From assembly GCA_018222695.1 (NCBI GenBank), contig JAAEZV010000017.1:1-15047 (forward strand): a stretch of 15,047 nt of DNA, read 5' to 3'. The notes under the pieces were generated by a model that worked only from the letters and a program-made list of their open reading frames with translations, ran no database searches and was not told the DNA's origin. A program made the position numbers and the translations under genes. This stretch comes from Gammaproteobacteria bacterium. Its GTDB lineage: Bacteria > Pseudomonadota > Gammaproteobacteria > Pseudomonadales > Halieaceae. Below are positions 7,490 through 14,730 of the stretch, piece by piece. Within the stretch, counting starts at the first letter, position 1. Every line of letters starts with the position of its first letter.

Positions 7490-8530
7490 TCAGGACGTAA
7501 TGCTGTCGGGCTGCCGCGCTTTCTCGCGTGCAGCCTCCACTGTGATGATGCGCTTCTCAACCAGACCTTGCAGACACTGATCCATGGTTTGCATGCCAAT
7601 AGCTTGGCCTGTCTGAATGGCCGAATACATCTGCGCCACTTTGTCTTCGCGAATCAGGTTTCGGATCGCCGACGTGCCGCGCATGATTTCGTGCGCCGCG
7701 ACCCGACCGCCACTTTTTTTCTTCAGCAGGGTTTGTGAGATGACCGCCTGCAGAGACTCAGACAGCATCGAGCGCACCATGGCTTTCTCGGCCGCGGGAA
7801 AAACGTCAATCACGCGGTCAATCGTCTTGGCCGCCGAGGTCGTGTGCAGCGTGCCAAAGACCAGGTGACCCGTCTCTGCCGCCGTGAGCGCCAACCGGAT
7901 GGTCTCGAGGTCACGCATCTCACCCACCAAGATGATGTCCGGGTCCTCTCGGAGCGCGGATCGCAACGCCTCCGAAAAGCCCAGCGTGTCGCGATGGACC
8001 TCGCGCTGATTCACGAGGCAACGCTTGCTCTCGTGCACGAACTCAATCGGATCCTCAATGGTAAGGATATGGTCGTAGCGGTTGTCATTGATGAAATCGA
8101 TCATCGCGGCGAGCGTAGTAGACTTACCTGAGCCAGTGGGCCCGGTCACCAGCACAAGACCTCTGGGTATCATGGAGATGTCGCGGAATACCTGTCCCAT
8201 ACCGAGGGTATCCATCGACAGTACTTCGGAGGGGATCGTCCTAAAAACCGCACCCGCGCCACGGTTCTGATTGAAAGCGTTGACGCGAAAGCGTGCGACA
8301 CCCGGTACTTCGAAGGAAAAGTCCGTCTCAAGAAATTCTTCAAAATCCTTTCGCTGACGGTCGTTCATGATGTCGTAGACCAGCGCCTGCACTTCGGCGT
8401 GATCCTGAGCGGGCACATTGACGCGGCGAACGTCGCCGTCCACTCGGATCATTGGTGGCAGGCCTGCCGAAAGATGGAGGTCTGAAGCGCCTTGCTGGAC
8501 GCTAAAAGCGAGTAATTCAGTGATATCCAT
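7490..8530 (-). CDS. pilT: Type IV pilus retraction ATPase PilT
   Basis: Cytoplasmic hexameric ATPase that powers pilus retraction, and so twitching motility and DNA uptake. The 346 residues align end to end with Pseudomonas PilT, from MDITELLAFSVQQGASDLHLSAGLPPMIRVDG on, rather than with PilU. Motifs: Walker A GPTGSGKS (130-137), Asp box ILTIEDPIEF (155-164), Walker B DIILVGEMRD with Glu204 (198-207), His box HLVFGTLHTTSA (222-233) and the PilT-specific AIRNLIRE (288-295). The start ATG 8530 has GGAG 8 nt upstream. pilU, usually next to pilT, is not here; the following gene is ruvX on the other strand. The gene starts back-to-back with yggS, so their promoters must be very close or overlapping. 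Confidence 0.98.
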   Translation of the reverse strand: MDITELLAFSVQQGASDLHLSAGLPPMIRVDGDVRRVNVPAQDHAEVQALVYDIMNDRQRKDFEEFLETDFSFEVPGVARFRVNAFNQNRGAGAVFRTIPSEVLSMDTLGMGQVFRDISMIPRGLVLVTGPTGSGKSTTLAAMIDFINDNRYDHILTIEDPIEFVHESKRCLVNQREVHRDTLGFSEALRSALREDPDIILVGEMRDLETIRLALTAAETGHLVFGTLHTTSAAKTIDRVIDVFPAAEKAMVRSMLSESLQAVISQTLLKKKSGGRVAAHEIMRGTSAIRNLIREDKVAQMYSAIQTGQAIGMQTMDQCLQGLVEKRIITVEAAREKARQPDSITS

Positions 8531-8579
8531 GTCACATTCTCCGCCAGTGTCGGGCTAGCACATGGCGAATCAACTTCCT

Positions 8580-8594
8580 TATGATGCCACCATG
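8580..8594 (+). promoter_or_regulatory. Candidate -10 box giving a leaderless yggS start
   Basis: TATGAT at 8580-8585 matches five of six bases of the sigma-70 -10 consensus. The ATG at 8592 begins 6 nt after it, exactly where transcription would start, and no Shine-Dalgarno sequence precedes that ATG. The -35 region (AGCACA near 8557) is poor. A leaderless message is therefore possible but unproven. Confidence 0.25.
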
Positions 8595-9284
8595 ATACCG
8601 ACTGAACTTGAGCGCAATATATCAGAAGTCGCCCGCCGGATTCGGGCGGCGGAGCGGGCGTCGGGGCGCGCTACAGGAGCGGTTTCCCTGCTGGCAGTCA
8701 GTAAAACCAAGCCATCCGAGCTCGTCCGACAGGCCCATGGGTTCGGTTTGTCTGCGTTTGGTGAAAATTACGCACAGGAAATGGCGGAAAAAGCGGCGGC
8801 GCTCGCCGACCTGCCGCTGTGCTGGCACTTCATTGGCCCAATCCAGAGCAATAAAACTGCCTTGATCGCCGAGGTCAGTGACTGGGTACACAGTATTGAT
8901 CGCTTAAAAGTAGCCCGCCGACTCAGTGAGCAGCGCCCAAACGACAAAGCGCCGCTCAATGTATTGGTGCAGATCAACACCTCTAACGAGGACAGCAAAT
9001 CCGGCATCGAGGTTGATGCGGCGCCTGAGCTGATGGCAGCCATCAACGAACTGCCGGGGCTGAGGCTGCGCGGATTCATGACGATCCCCGCAGCGACCAC
9101 CAACCAGGCCGAGCAGCGCGAGCCCTTTCGTCAAATAAGAGAACTCATGGATCGCCTGTCTGACTCCCTGCCCCAGCTCGACACTCTGTCTATGGGCATG
9201 TCGGGAGATCTGGAGGCTGCTGTCAGTGAGGGCGCGAGCATCGTTCGTGTCGGCACAGATATTTTTGGGGCGCGGTATAATTAA
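8592..9284 (+). CDS. yggS: PLP homeostasis protein YggS (PLPBP family)
   Basis: A pyridoxal 5'-phosphate binding protein that buffers free PLP; it has a single alanine-racemase-like TIM barrel and no known catalytic activity. From ATG 8592 it is 230 residues. The PLP lysine is Lys38 in LLAVSKTKP, followed by FGENYAQE, WHFIGPIQSNK, LKVARRLSEQRP, VLVQINTSNEDSKSGIE, LRLRGFMTIPA, the phosphate-binding LSMGMSGDLEAAVSEGA and VRVGTDIFGARYN. An in-frame ATG at 8562 would add ten residues that relatives lack; neither start has a clear ribosome site, and 8592 best matches Pseudomonas YggS. It heads the run with proC 29 bp on. The yggS-proC link is very widespread. Confidence 0.96.
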   Translation: MIPTELERNISEVARRIRAAERASGRATGAVSLLAVSKTKPSELVRQAHGFGLSAFGENYAQEMAEKAAALADLPLCWHFIGPIQSNKTALIAEVSDWVHSIDRLKVARRLSEQRPNDKAPLNVLVQINTSNEDSKSGIEVDAAPELMAAINELPGLRLRGFMTIPAATTNQAEQREPFRQIRELMDRLSDSLPQLDTLSMGMSGDLEAAVSEGASIVRVGTDIFGARYN

Positions 9285-9313
9285 GCTCGTTTGTGACGGA
9301 TACCCGCCATCCC

Positions 9314-10141
9314 ATGTCATCTGAAGTGGCACCTGTTATTGCGTTTCTAGGCGCGGGCAATATGGCCGGCGCCATGATCAGCGGTCTGATCGCCGAGGGA
9401 ATTTCTCCAAACCAGCTTCGGGCTAGTGACCCCAGCGACGCCGCGCTTGCGCGCCTGGAAGCCATGGGTCTGTCGCACCTCAGCACCTCGCCTGACACGC
9501 TGTACGAAGATGCAGACTTGGTGGTGGCAGCGGTAAAACCGCAGGTCATCCCCGCCGCGCTGACCGCGATTAAAGACCAGCTGGGGCCTCGCACTGCACT
9601 GCTCTCTATTGCGGCCGGCATCCCAATCAGCTCGCTCCAGTCTCAGCTGGGCGGGGACGTCTCGGTCATTCGCTGCATGCCCAACACACCAGCCATGATT
9701 GGGTTGGGTGCGAGTGCACTGTACGCGCCCGACTCGGTCGATGCTGCCCATCGGGAACTCGCAGAGCAGGTGACCAACGCCGCGGGTAAAACGGTTTGGG
9801 TGACTCGCGAAGATCTACTCGATGCGGTAACGGCCGTATCGGGCAGTGGCCCCGCCTACTTTTTTGCACTGATTGAAGCCATTGCCCGGACCGGTACGGA
9901 ACTGGGACTCGAAGAGGAGGTTGCGATGGCGCTGACTGTGCAGACCGCACTCGGCGCCGCATCATTGGCAGCTCAGGCCACGGAGCCGGTTGCCACGCTG
10001 CGCGAAAACGTGACCAGCCCCGGCGGCACCACCGAGCAAGCGCTGCAATCACTTCAGGCCCATGACTTCGATGCAGCGGTAGCAGAAGCTGTGCGGCAAT
10101 GCGCCGCGCGCGCTAAAGCCTTGGGCGAGGAGTTCGGCTGA
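9314..10141 (+). CDS. proC: Pyrroline-5-carboxylate reductase
   Basis: Last step of proline synthesis: reduces 1-pyrroline-5-carboxylate to proline with NAD(P)H in the cytosol. From ATG 9314 it is 275 residues, typical of the family. The Rossmann loop FLGAGNMAGA (11-20), VVAAVKPQ (70-77), VIRCMPNTPA (118-127) and the family signature DAVTAVSGSGPAYFF (170-184) with VTSPGGTTEQAL (233-244) are all intact. A GTG at 9293, only 8 bp after yggS, would add seven residues; no ribosome site decides the matter, but relatives start close to the Rossmann strand, favouring 9314. The stop overlaps the yggT start as TGATG. Confidence 0.97.
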   Translation: MSSEVAPVIAFLGAGNMAGAMISGLIAEGISPNQLRASDPSDAALARLEAMGLSHLSTSPDTLYEDADLVVAAVKPQVIPAALTAIKDQLGPRTALLSIAAGIPISSLQSQLGGDVSVIRCMPNTPAMIGLGASALYAPDSVDAAHRELAEQVTNAAGKTVWVTREDLLDAVTAVSGSGPAYFFALIEAIARTGTELGLEEEVAMALTVQTALGAASLAAQATEPVATLRENVTSPGGTTEQALQSLQAHDFDAAVAEAVRQCAARAKALGEEFG

Positions 10142-10734
10142 TGACTGCTGGCACGGAAATATCGCTGTATTTGATTCGCAATCTGGGCGCATTGTTGCTG
10201 TTTGTAGTCATTCTGCGCGGGGTCCTTCACGCCTCTCGGGTGAACTTCTACAACCCCCTGTCGCAAATGATTGTGAAACTGACCAACCCACTGCTGACAC
10301 CCCTGCGCGGCGCGCTGCCCGCCACTGGTCGCATTGACTGGGCTGTGTGGGTGCTGGCTGTGCTCCTGCAGTCACTGATTCTGGTAGGCATCGCCTTGAT
10401 AGCGGGGGAGCGCTGGGCGCTGCCCGGCTTCGCAACCTTGCTGCTATGGGGCCTGATCGGCGTCGTCGCGCTGCTGGTCAACCTCTACTTTTTCATACTG
10501 ATCGCCATGATCATTGTCAGTTGGATCGCGCCCGGAAGCCGCCATCCTGCCATCGAGTTGATCTGGCAGATCTCCGAACCCGTCATGGCCCCCGTCCGCT
10601 CATTACTGCCCAATATGGGCGGCATCGACTTCTCACCCATCCTGGTGTTCATCGGCATTAACGTTGTGCAAATCGGCCTCCGACATGCCGCGCTCACCGT
10701 GGGACTGCCTCCGGGCCTGGTTTTCGGACTCTGA
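10141..10734 (+). CDS. yggT: YggT family integral membrane protein
   Basis: A small inner-membrane protein of the YGGT family; linked in various bacteria to osmotic shock tolerance and septum or envelope organisation, with no settled biochemical role. The 197 residues contain two copies of the YGGT repeat, at about 8-80 (NFYNPLSQMIVKLTNPLLTP) and 115-182 (WIAPGSRHPAIELIWQISEP). Membrane segments are predicted near 8-28, 66-88, 96-128 and 165-187. The ATG shares its first base with the proC stop and has GAGGAG (10127-10132) 8 nt upstream. It sits between proC and metX as in Pseudomonas relatives. Confidence 0.93.
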   Translation: MTAGTEISLYLIRNLGALLLFVVILRGVLHASRVNFYNPLSQMIVKLTNPLLTPLRGALPATGRIDWAVWVLAVLLQSLILVGIALIAGERWALPGFATLLLWGLIGVVALLVNLYFFILIAMIIVSWIAPGSRHPAIELIWQISEPVMAPVRSLLPNMGGIDFSPILVFIGINVVQIGLRHAALTVGLPPGLVFGL

Positions 10735-10735
10735 C

Positions 10736-11881
10736 ATGAGCGAGACGATCCCTGCAGGCAGTGTCGGGGTGGTGACACCACAGATCGCCAAATGCGACAC
10801 CCCCTTTGCTTTCACCAACGGCGCCGCGCTCAGTAGTCATGAGCTGGTGTACGAGACCTATGGCGAACTGAACAGCGCCGGTGATAATGCCGTGCTGATC
10901 TGCCATGCGTTATCGGGTTCGCATCACGCTGCAGGGTTCCATGCGGGCGATGACCGCCGTGCAGGCTGGTGGGATCTGGCAATCGGCCCGGGTAAGCCGA
11001 TCGATACCGAGCGTTTATTCGTGGTCTGCTCCAATAATTTGGGATGTTGTGACGGCTCCTCAGGCCCCAATACGATCAACCCGGACACAGGAAAGCCCTG
11101 GGGCGGTCAATTTCCGCAACCCCAGGTTCAGGATTGGGTTCGCAGCCAGAAGTGGCTGGCCGAGCACCTGGGCATTTCGCGCTGGGCCGCCGTCATGGGC
11201 GGGAGTCTGGGCGGCATGCAGGCCCTTCAGTGGGCGATCGATTTTCCCGATTGGGTTGAGCACTGCGTCGCGCTGGCCGCGGCACCAGGCCTCACCGCAC
11301 AGAATATTGCCTTCAACGAAATCGCGCGCCACGCCATCCTCTCCGACCCGGATTGGTATGAGGGCGACTATCTCGCAGCGGGTGCACTGCCGACGCGGGG
11401 CGTTGCACTGGCACGAATGGTCGGCCATCTCACCTATATGTCTGCCGACGGCATGAGTGACCGGTTTGGCCGGGAGCTGCGAGAAGGCAGTTTTACGCCG
11501 AACGACAATGCAGAATGGGTCTTTCAAGTGGAGAGTTATTTGCGCCATCAGGGAAGCCGCTTCTCCACCCAATTCGACGCCAACACCTATGTCCTGATGA
11601 CGCGAGCATTGGACCTTTTTGATCTGGCAGGTGAGCACGGCGGCGACCTCACCGCCGCCCTGTCCAATGCGCAGGCCAAGTTTCTGGTGGCCTCGTTCAG
11701 TTCGGACTGGCGGTTTCCACCTCAGCGATCAATCGAGATTCGGGATGCACTGATGGCAGCGGGCAAGTCCGTCACCTACGCCAACATAGAGACCGATAAT
11801 GGGCACGACGGTTTCCTGCTCCCGAATTCTCACTACGAGCAGCTGTTGAGTGAGTGGATGCGCCGGGTAGGTCCATCATGA
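10736..11881 (+). CDS. metX: Homoserine O-acyltransferase MetX (probably succinyltransferase)
   Basis: It activates homoserine with an acyl-CoA as the first committed step of methionine synthesis. The 381-residue product is an alpha/beta hydrolase-fold protein with LVYETYGEL (37-45), CHALSGSHHAAG (56-67), NNLGCCDGSSGP (100-111), nucleophile elbow GGSLGGMQA with Ser157, Asp324 in FSSDWRF and His357 in NGHDGFL. The region around APGLTAQNIAFNEIARHAIL and FQVESYLRHQG closely resembles Pseudomonas MetX, annotated as succinyl-CoA dependent, so succinyl transfer is more likely than acetyl; this is inference. The frame opens upstream inside yggT, but ATG 10736, 1 bp after its stop and 7 nt from GGA, gives the family N-terminus. 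The stop overlaps metW as ATGA, making a metXW unit. Confidence 0.94.
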   Translation: MSETIPAGSVGVVTPQIAKCDTPFAFTNGAALSSHELVYETYGELNSAGDNAVLICHALSGSHHAAGFHAGDDRRAGWWDLAIGPGKPIDTERLFVVCSNNLGCCDGSSGPNTINPDTGKPWGGQFPQPQVQDWVRSQKWLAEHLGISRWAAVMGGSLGGMQALQWAIDFPDWVEHCVALAAAPGLTAQNIAFNEIARHAILSDPDWYEGDYLAAGALPTRGVALARMVGHLTYMSADGMSDRFGRELREGSFTPNDNAEWVFQVESYLRHQGSRFSTQFDANTYVLMTRALDLFDLAGEHGGDLTAALSNAQAKFLVASFSSDWRFPPQRSIEIRDALMAAGKSVTYANIETDNGHDGFLLPNSHYEQLLSEWMRRVGPS

Positions 11882-12477
11882 CTCGACTGGATCTGAATAC
11901 CGTGCTCGACTGGATTACACCGGGTAGCCGTGTGCTGGATCTCGGTTGTGGAGATGGCGCCTTTTTAGCGCGCCTGCGGGACGAACGGGACACCACTGGT
12001 GTTGGCGTGGATATCGACCCCGACAATCTCATTGCGTCAGTCAGCAAGGGGCTGGATGTCATTCAGGAAGACATTAATGACGGCCTGCACTGCTTTTCAA
12101 CCAACGGATTCGATGTTGTCGTGTTGGCGCATGCCCTGCAGGAGCTGACACATCCGCATATCGCGCTGCAGCGTATGGTCGATATTGGTGATGAGGCCGT
12201 TGTGTCCTTCCCCAATTTCGGACATTGGCTCTGCCGCCTACACCTGGGATTGAAGGGCCGCATGCCCATGTCTCGGGCGATGCCGCGGCAGTGGTACGAC
12301 ACCCCCAACATTCACTTTTGCACCGTCAAGGACTTTGAGTCGCTGTGTTCAGAACTAGACATCGATATTATCGAGCGAGCGACCATTGCGGGGCCCGCTC
12401 AGCACCTGTTGGGCAGATGGCTTCCCAACGTGTTTGCCAGCAGCGCGATCTATCGCATACGTCGCGCTGGCACCTGA
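11878..12477 (+). CDS. metW: Methionine biosynthesis protein MetW
   Basis: A class I SAM-methyltransferase-fold protein associated with MetX in methionine synthesis; its exact activity is unsettled, and a role in supporting MetX has been proposed. The 199 residues show SAM motif I VLDLGCGDGAFL (19-30), the acidic GVDIDPDN (43-50), VIQEDINDGL (61-70) and the MetW hallmark VSFPNFGHW (109-117), then GRMP and WYDTPNIHFCTVKDFE. ATG 11878 overlaps the metX stop by four bases with a weak TAGG site 6 nt upstream, so translational coupling is likely. The family length is about 195. The end overlaps the start region of the next gene. Confidence 0.95.
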   Translation: MTRLDLNTVLDWITPGSRVLDLGCGDGAFLARLRDERDTTGVGVDIDPDNLIASVSKGLDVIQEDINDGLHCFSTNGFDVVVLAHALQELTHPHIALQRMVDIGDEAVVSFPNFGHWLCRLHLGLKGRMPMSRAMPRQWYDTPNIHFCTVKDFESLCSELDIDIIERATIAGPAQHLLGRWLPNVFASSAIYRIRRAGT

Positions 12478-12896
12478 TTGTCGGACTGCTGCTGGCGTGC
12501 TGTGTACTGCCAGCCGCGGCACAGCAGTCGACGCGATACGAGCAGTTCGAGCTACACCACAGCATTGTCTACACCACTTTCCTGTCACCAGAAGTCGCCG
12601 CCGAATACGGCATTGCGCGCGGGGCCGACAAGGCGATCCTGACGCTGTCGGTCCGCGATGCCGACGCCGGAGACATCGCGGGTCGACCGATGAAAATCGA
12701 GGGCCGTACCTGGGACTTGATCACGGGTGGTGACATGCGGGTCAAGGAGATTCGCGAGGGCCGCGCCACGTATTACATCGTGCCGTTTGAATTTCTGGAT
12801 CGGGAATACCGTTTTTTTGAGTTCACCTTTCAGCCGGAGGGCGCGGCCTCGGTTTTCGAGCATAAAATGAAAGTGCAGCTGTGGCGGCAGGGCTAG
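12417..12896 (+). CDS. Secreted DUF4426 domain protein
   Basis: Function unknown. From ATG 12417 the product is 159 residues, with a basic start, a hydrophobic core (IVGLLLACCVLP, 21-32) and an AAA-QQ signal peptidase site near 35, so a periplasmic location is likely; LLAC is a poor lipobox. The mature part matches the DUF4426 pattern I recall: FELHHSIVYTTFLSPEVAAEYGI (44-66), then a beta-rich body ending with FEFTFQPEGAASVFEHKMKVQLWRQ. The N-terminus is uncertain. ATG 12417 lies 61 bp inside metW and gives an unusually long n-region; the only starts near the metW stop are rare codons (CTG 12474, ATT 12477). It sits between metW and rdgB as in Pseudomonas. Confidence 0.8.
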   Translation: MASQRVCQQRDLSHTSRWHLIVGLLLACCVLPAAAQQSTRYEQFELHHSIVYTTFLSPEVAAEYGIARGADKAILTLSVRDADAGDIAGRPMKIEGRTWDLITGGDMRVKEIREGRATYYIVPFEFLDREYRFFEFTFQPEGAASVFEHKMKVQLWRQG

Positions 12897-12899
12897 GCG

Positions 12900-13496
12900 A
12901 TGTCTGACGACGCACGACCTCGCTTGATCATTGCCAGCCACAATCCGGGCAAAATCCGTGAGTTTCAGGCAGTGCTCGGCAGCCAATGGCAGGTATGTCC
13001 CCAAGCGGAGCTGGGTGTTGGCGACGTGGAAGAGACAGGCAGCACCTTTGTCGAAAACGCATTGATCAAGGCCCGCCATGCCTGCGCACAGACCCACTGT
13101 GCGGCGCTGGCCGATGATTCTGGACTGGTTGTGCCCGCTCTTGGAGGTGCGCCCGGCCTGCGATCAGCGCGCTACTCCGGGGGCGACGACGCGGCCAATA
13201 ACGCACTGCTACTGGAAAACATGGCAACACTCGAGGCTGAGGATCGGGCAGCCTTCTATGTTGCGGTGCTGGTGTTGCTGGAACATGCAGACGACCCCAC
13301 CCCCCTCATTGCTGAGGGGCGATGGCACGGGCGCATCGCCACCGCACCCCGCGGCGCCGGAGGCTTTGGCTATGACCCCCTGTTTGTGGCAGATGGCTAT
13401 GAACAGCACGCCGCCGAGTTGTCAGCAGAGGAAAAAAATCGCGTCAGTCACCGCGCACTGGCTGTTCAACAGTTACTGACACAACTGGCAGCATGA
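12900..13496 (+). CDS. rdgB: XTP/dITP diphosphatase (Ham1/RdgB)
   Basis: It hydrolyses deaminated purine nucleotides (dITP, XTP, ITP) to the monophosphate and pyrophosphate, keeping them out of DNA and RNA. The 198 residues carry the family motifs: IIASHNPGKIREF (10-22; the second motif residues are HNPGK rather than the common NNAGK/GNAGK), ETGSTFVENALIKARHA (45-61), ADDSGLVV (71-78), GAPGLRSARY (83-92), GGFGYDPLF (154-162) and KNRVSHR (179-185). AGGG (12889-12892) is 7 nt before the ATG, 3 bp after the previous stop. The stop overlaps hemW as ATGA, a pairing seen in many gammaproteobacteria. Confidence 0.96.
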   Translation: MSDDARPRLIIASHNPGKIREFQAVLGSQWQVCPQAELGVGDVEETGSTFVENALIKARHACAQTHCAALADDSGLVVPALGGAPGLRSARYSGGDDAANNALLLENMATLEAEDRAAFYVAVLVLLEHADDPTPLIAEGRWHGRIATAPRGAGGFGYDPLFVADGYEQHAAELSAEEKNRVSHRALAVQQLLTQLAA

Positions 13497-14647
13497 TCGA
13501 TCCACAGGCGGTGCCGCTGTCGCTCTATATTCATCTGCCTTGGTGCACGCGCAAATGCCCCTATTGCGACTTCAACAGCCACGAAGGCTTTACAGATTCC
13601 CTACAACAACCCTATGTCGAAGCCCTTCTGGCTGATCTCGACAGCCAGCGGGCGTGGTGGCATGACCGACCTATCCATTCTATTTTTATTGGCGGCGGCA
13701 CGCCCAGCTTGTTTGAGGGTCGCTGGCTTGGCGCGCTCCTCGAGGGGATATCAGTTAGGGCAAACCTTTCCTGCGATGTTGAGATCACGCTGGAAAGTAA
13801 TCCCGGCAGCGCTGAGTGCGACCGGTTCGCCGGGTACCACGCGGCTGGCGTGAACCGGCTTAGCATAGGTGTGCAAAGTTTCGATGACCGCGCGCTCAAG
13901 ACCTTGGGGCGGATTCACTCAGGCGACGACGCTCGCCGCGCACTGGACATGGTCGCCGCCGCCGGGTTCCGGCGATGGAATATTGATCTGATGCATGGAT
14001 TGCCGGGGCAGGACGCGCAATCGGCCGCGTCAGACCTCACGGAGGCCGTGCGCAGAAGCGCTGGCCACATCTCCTGGTACCAGCTGACGATCGAGCGCAA
14101 TACCCACTTCTGGTCGGCGCCGCCGGTTCTTCCCGACGAAAGCGAACTGGAATCGATTCAGCAGGTGGGCGACGCCATCCTCGCTGACGCAGGGCTTCAC
14201 CAATATGAGGTATCGGCGTTCAGCAGCGAGGGAGAAGAGAGTCAGCACAACCTGAACTACTGGCGCTTTGGCGATTACATTGGGTTGGGGGCAGGTGCCC
14301 ACGGCAAGATCTCTCTCGCGGATGGCTCCATTATTCGAACCCAGCGCACCCGGGCGCCCTCAGACTATCTTGCTGTGACGAAGTCATTGCCGCTCTCAGC
14401 ACCGCAGGGTGTCGCGATTTCGCCTGCCGAAAAGATCACCGAATTCGCCATGAATACCTTAAGGCTCAAATCGGGCGTGCCGGTCACCCACTTTGCGCAA
14501 ACGACGGGCACTGCCGTTGACCAGCTGATCGCAGCGGCCGAGACCGCCGTATCCCGTGGCTGGGTTGAAGCACCCGACAAAGGTCAGTTTGTGACCACAC
14601 CGCTGGGGTATCAGTTTTTAGATAGCGTGATCGAAACCTTTCTATAG
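13493..14647 (+). CDS. hemW: Radical SAM family heme chaperone HemW
   Basis: A [4Fe-4S] radical SAM protein that binds haem and is proposed to insert it into respiratory proteins; it was long misannotated as an oxygen-independent coproporphyrinogen oxidase (HemN). The 384-residue length and the opening LSLYIHLPWCTRKCPYCDF suit HemW: cluster cysteines 18, 22 and 25 form CxxxCxxC, and the extra N-terminal extension typical of HemN is absent. SAM-fold motifs are FIGGGTPS (65-72), LESNPGS (100-106), NRLSIGVQSF (121-130), IDLMHGLPGQ (164-173) and LNYWRFGDYIGLGAGAHG (254-271). The start overlaps the rdgB stop. It ends the yggS-hemW run and converges with trmB across 83 bp. Confidence 0.95.
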   Translation: MIDPQAVPLSLYIHLPWCTRKCPYCDFNSHEGFTDSLQQPYVEALLADLDSQRAWWHDRPIHSIFIGGGTPSLFEGRWLGALLEGISVRANLSCDVEITLESNPGSAECDRFAGYHAAGVNRLSIGVQSFDDRALKTLGRIHSGDDARRALDMVAAAGFRRWNIDLMHGLPGQDAQSAASDLTEAVRRSAGHISWYQLTIERNTHFWSAPPVLPDESELESIQQVGDAILADAGLHQYEVSAFSSEGEESQHNLNYWRFGDYIGLGAGAHGKISLADGSIIRTQRTRAPSDYLAVTKSLPLSAPQGVAISPAEKITEFAMNTLRLKSGVPVTHFAQTTGTAVDQLIAAAETAVSRGWVEAPDKGQFVTTPLGYQFLDSVIETFL

Positions 14648-14730
14648 CAGCGCCTGCATCTGCAAAAGGACACCAAGGCGTCAGAGCGGATTGAGACGCA
14701 ACAACCACTCTGTCGTACTGTGGCGGCGCT

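Noticed and set aside
8546..8573. A sigma-70-like pilT promoter on the minus strand (TTGATT, 16 bp, GACACT)
   Set aside because: Transcription would start on top of the ribosome site, leaving too short a leader, and the -10 box is poor.
11060..11638. A 192-codon minus-strand open frame opposite metX
   Set aside because: Shadow of MetX with no domain or ribosome site.
14648..14730. A bidirectional terminator between hemW and trmB (GCGTC 14678-14682, GACGC 14695-14699)
   Set aside because: The 5-bp stem has a 12-base loop and no T-run on either strand; it is within chance expectation.
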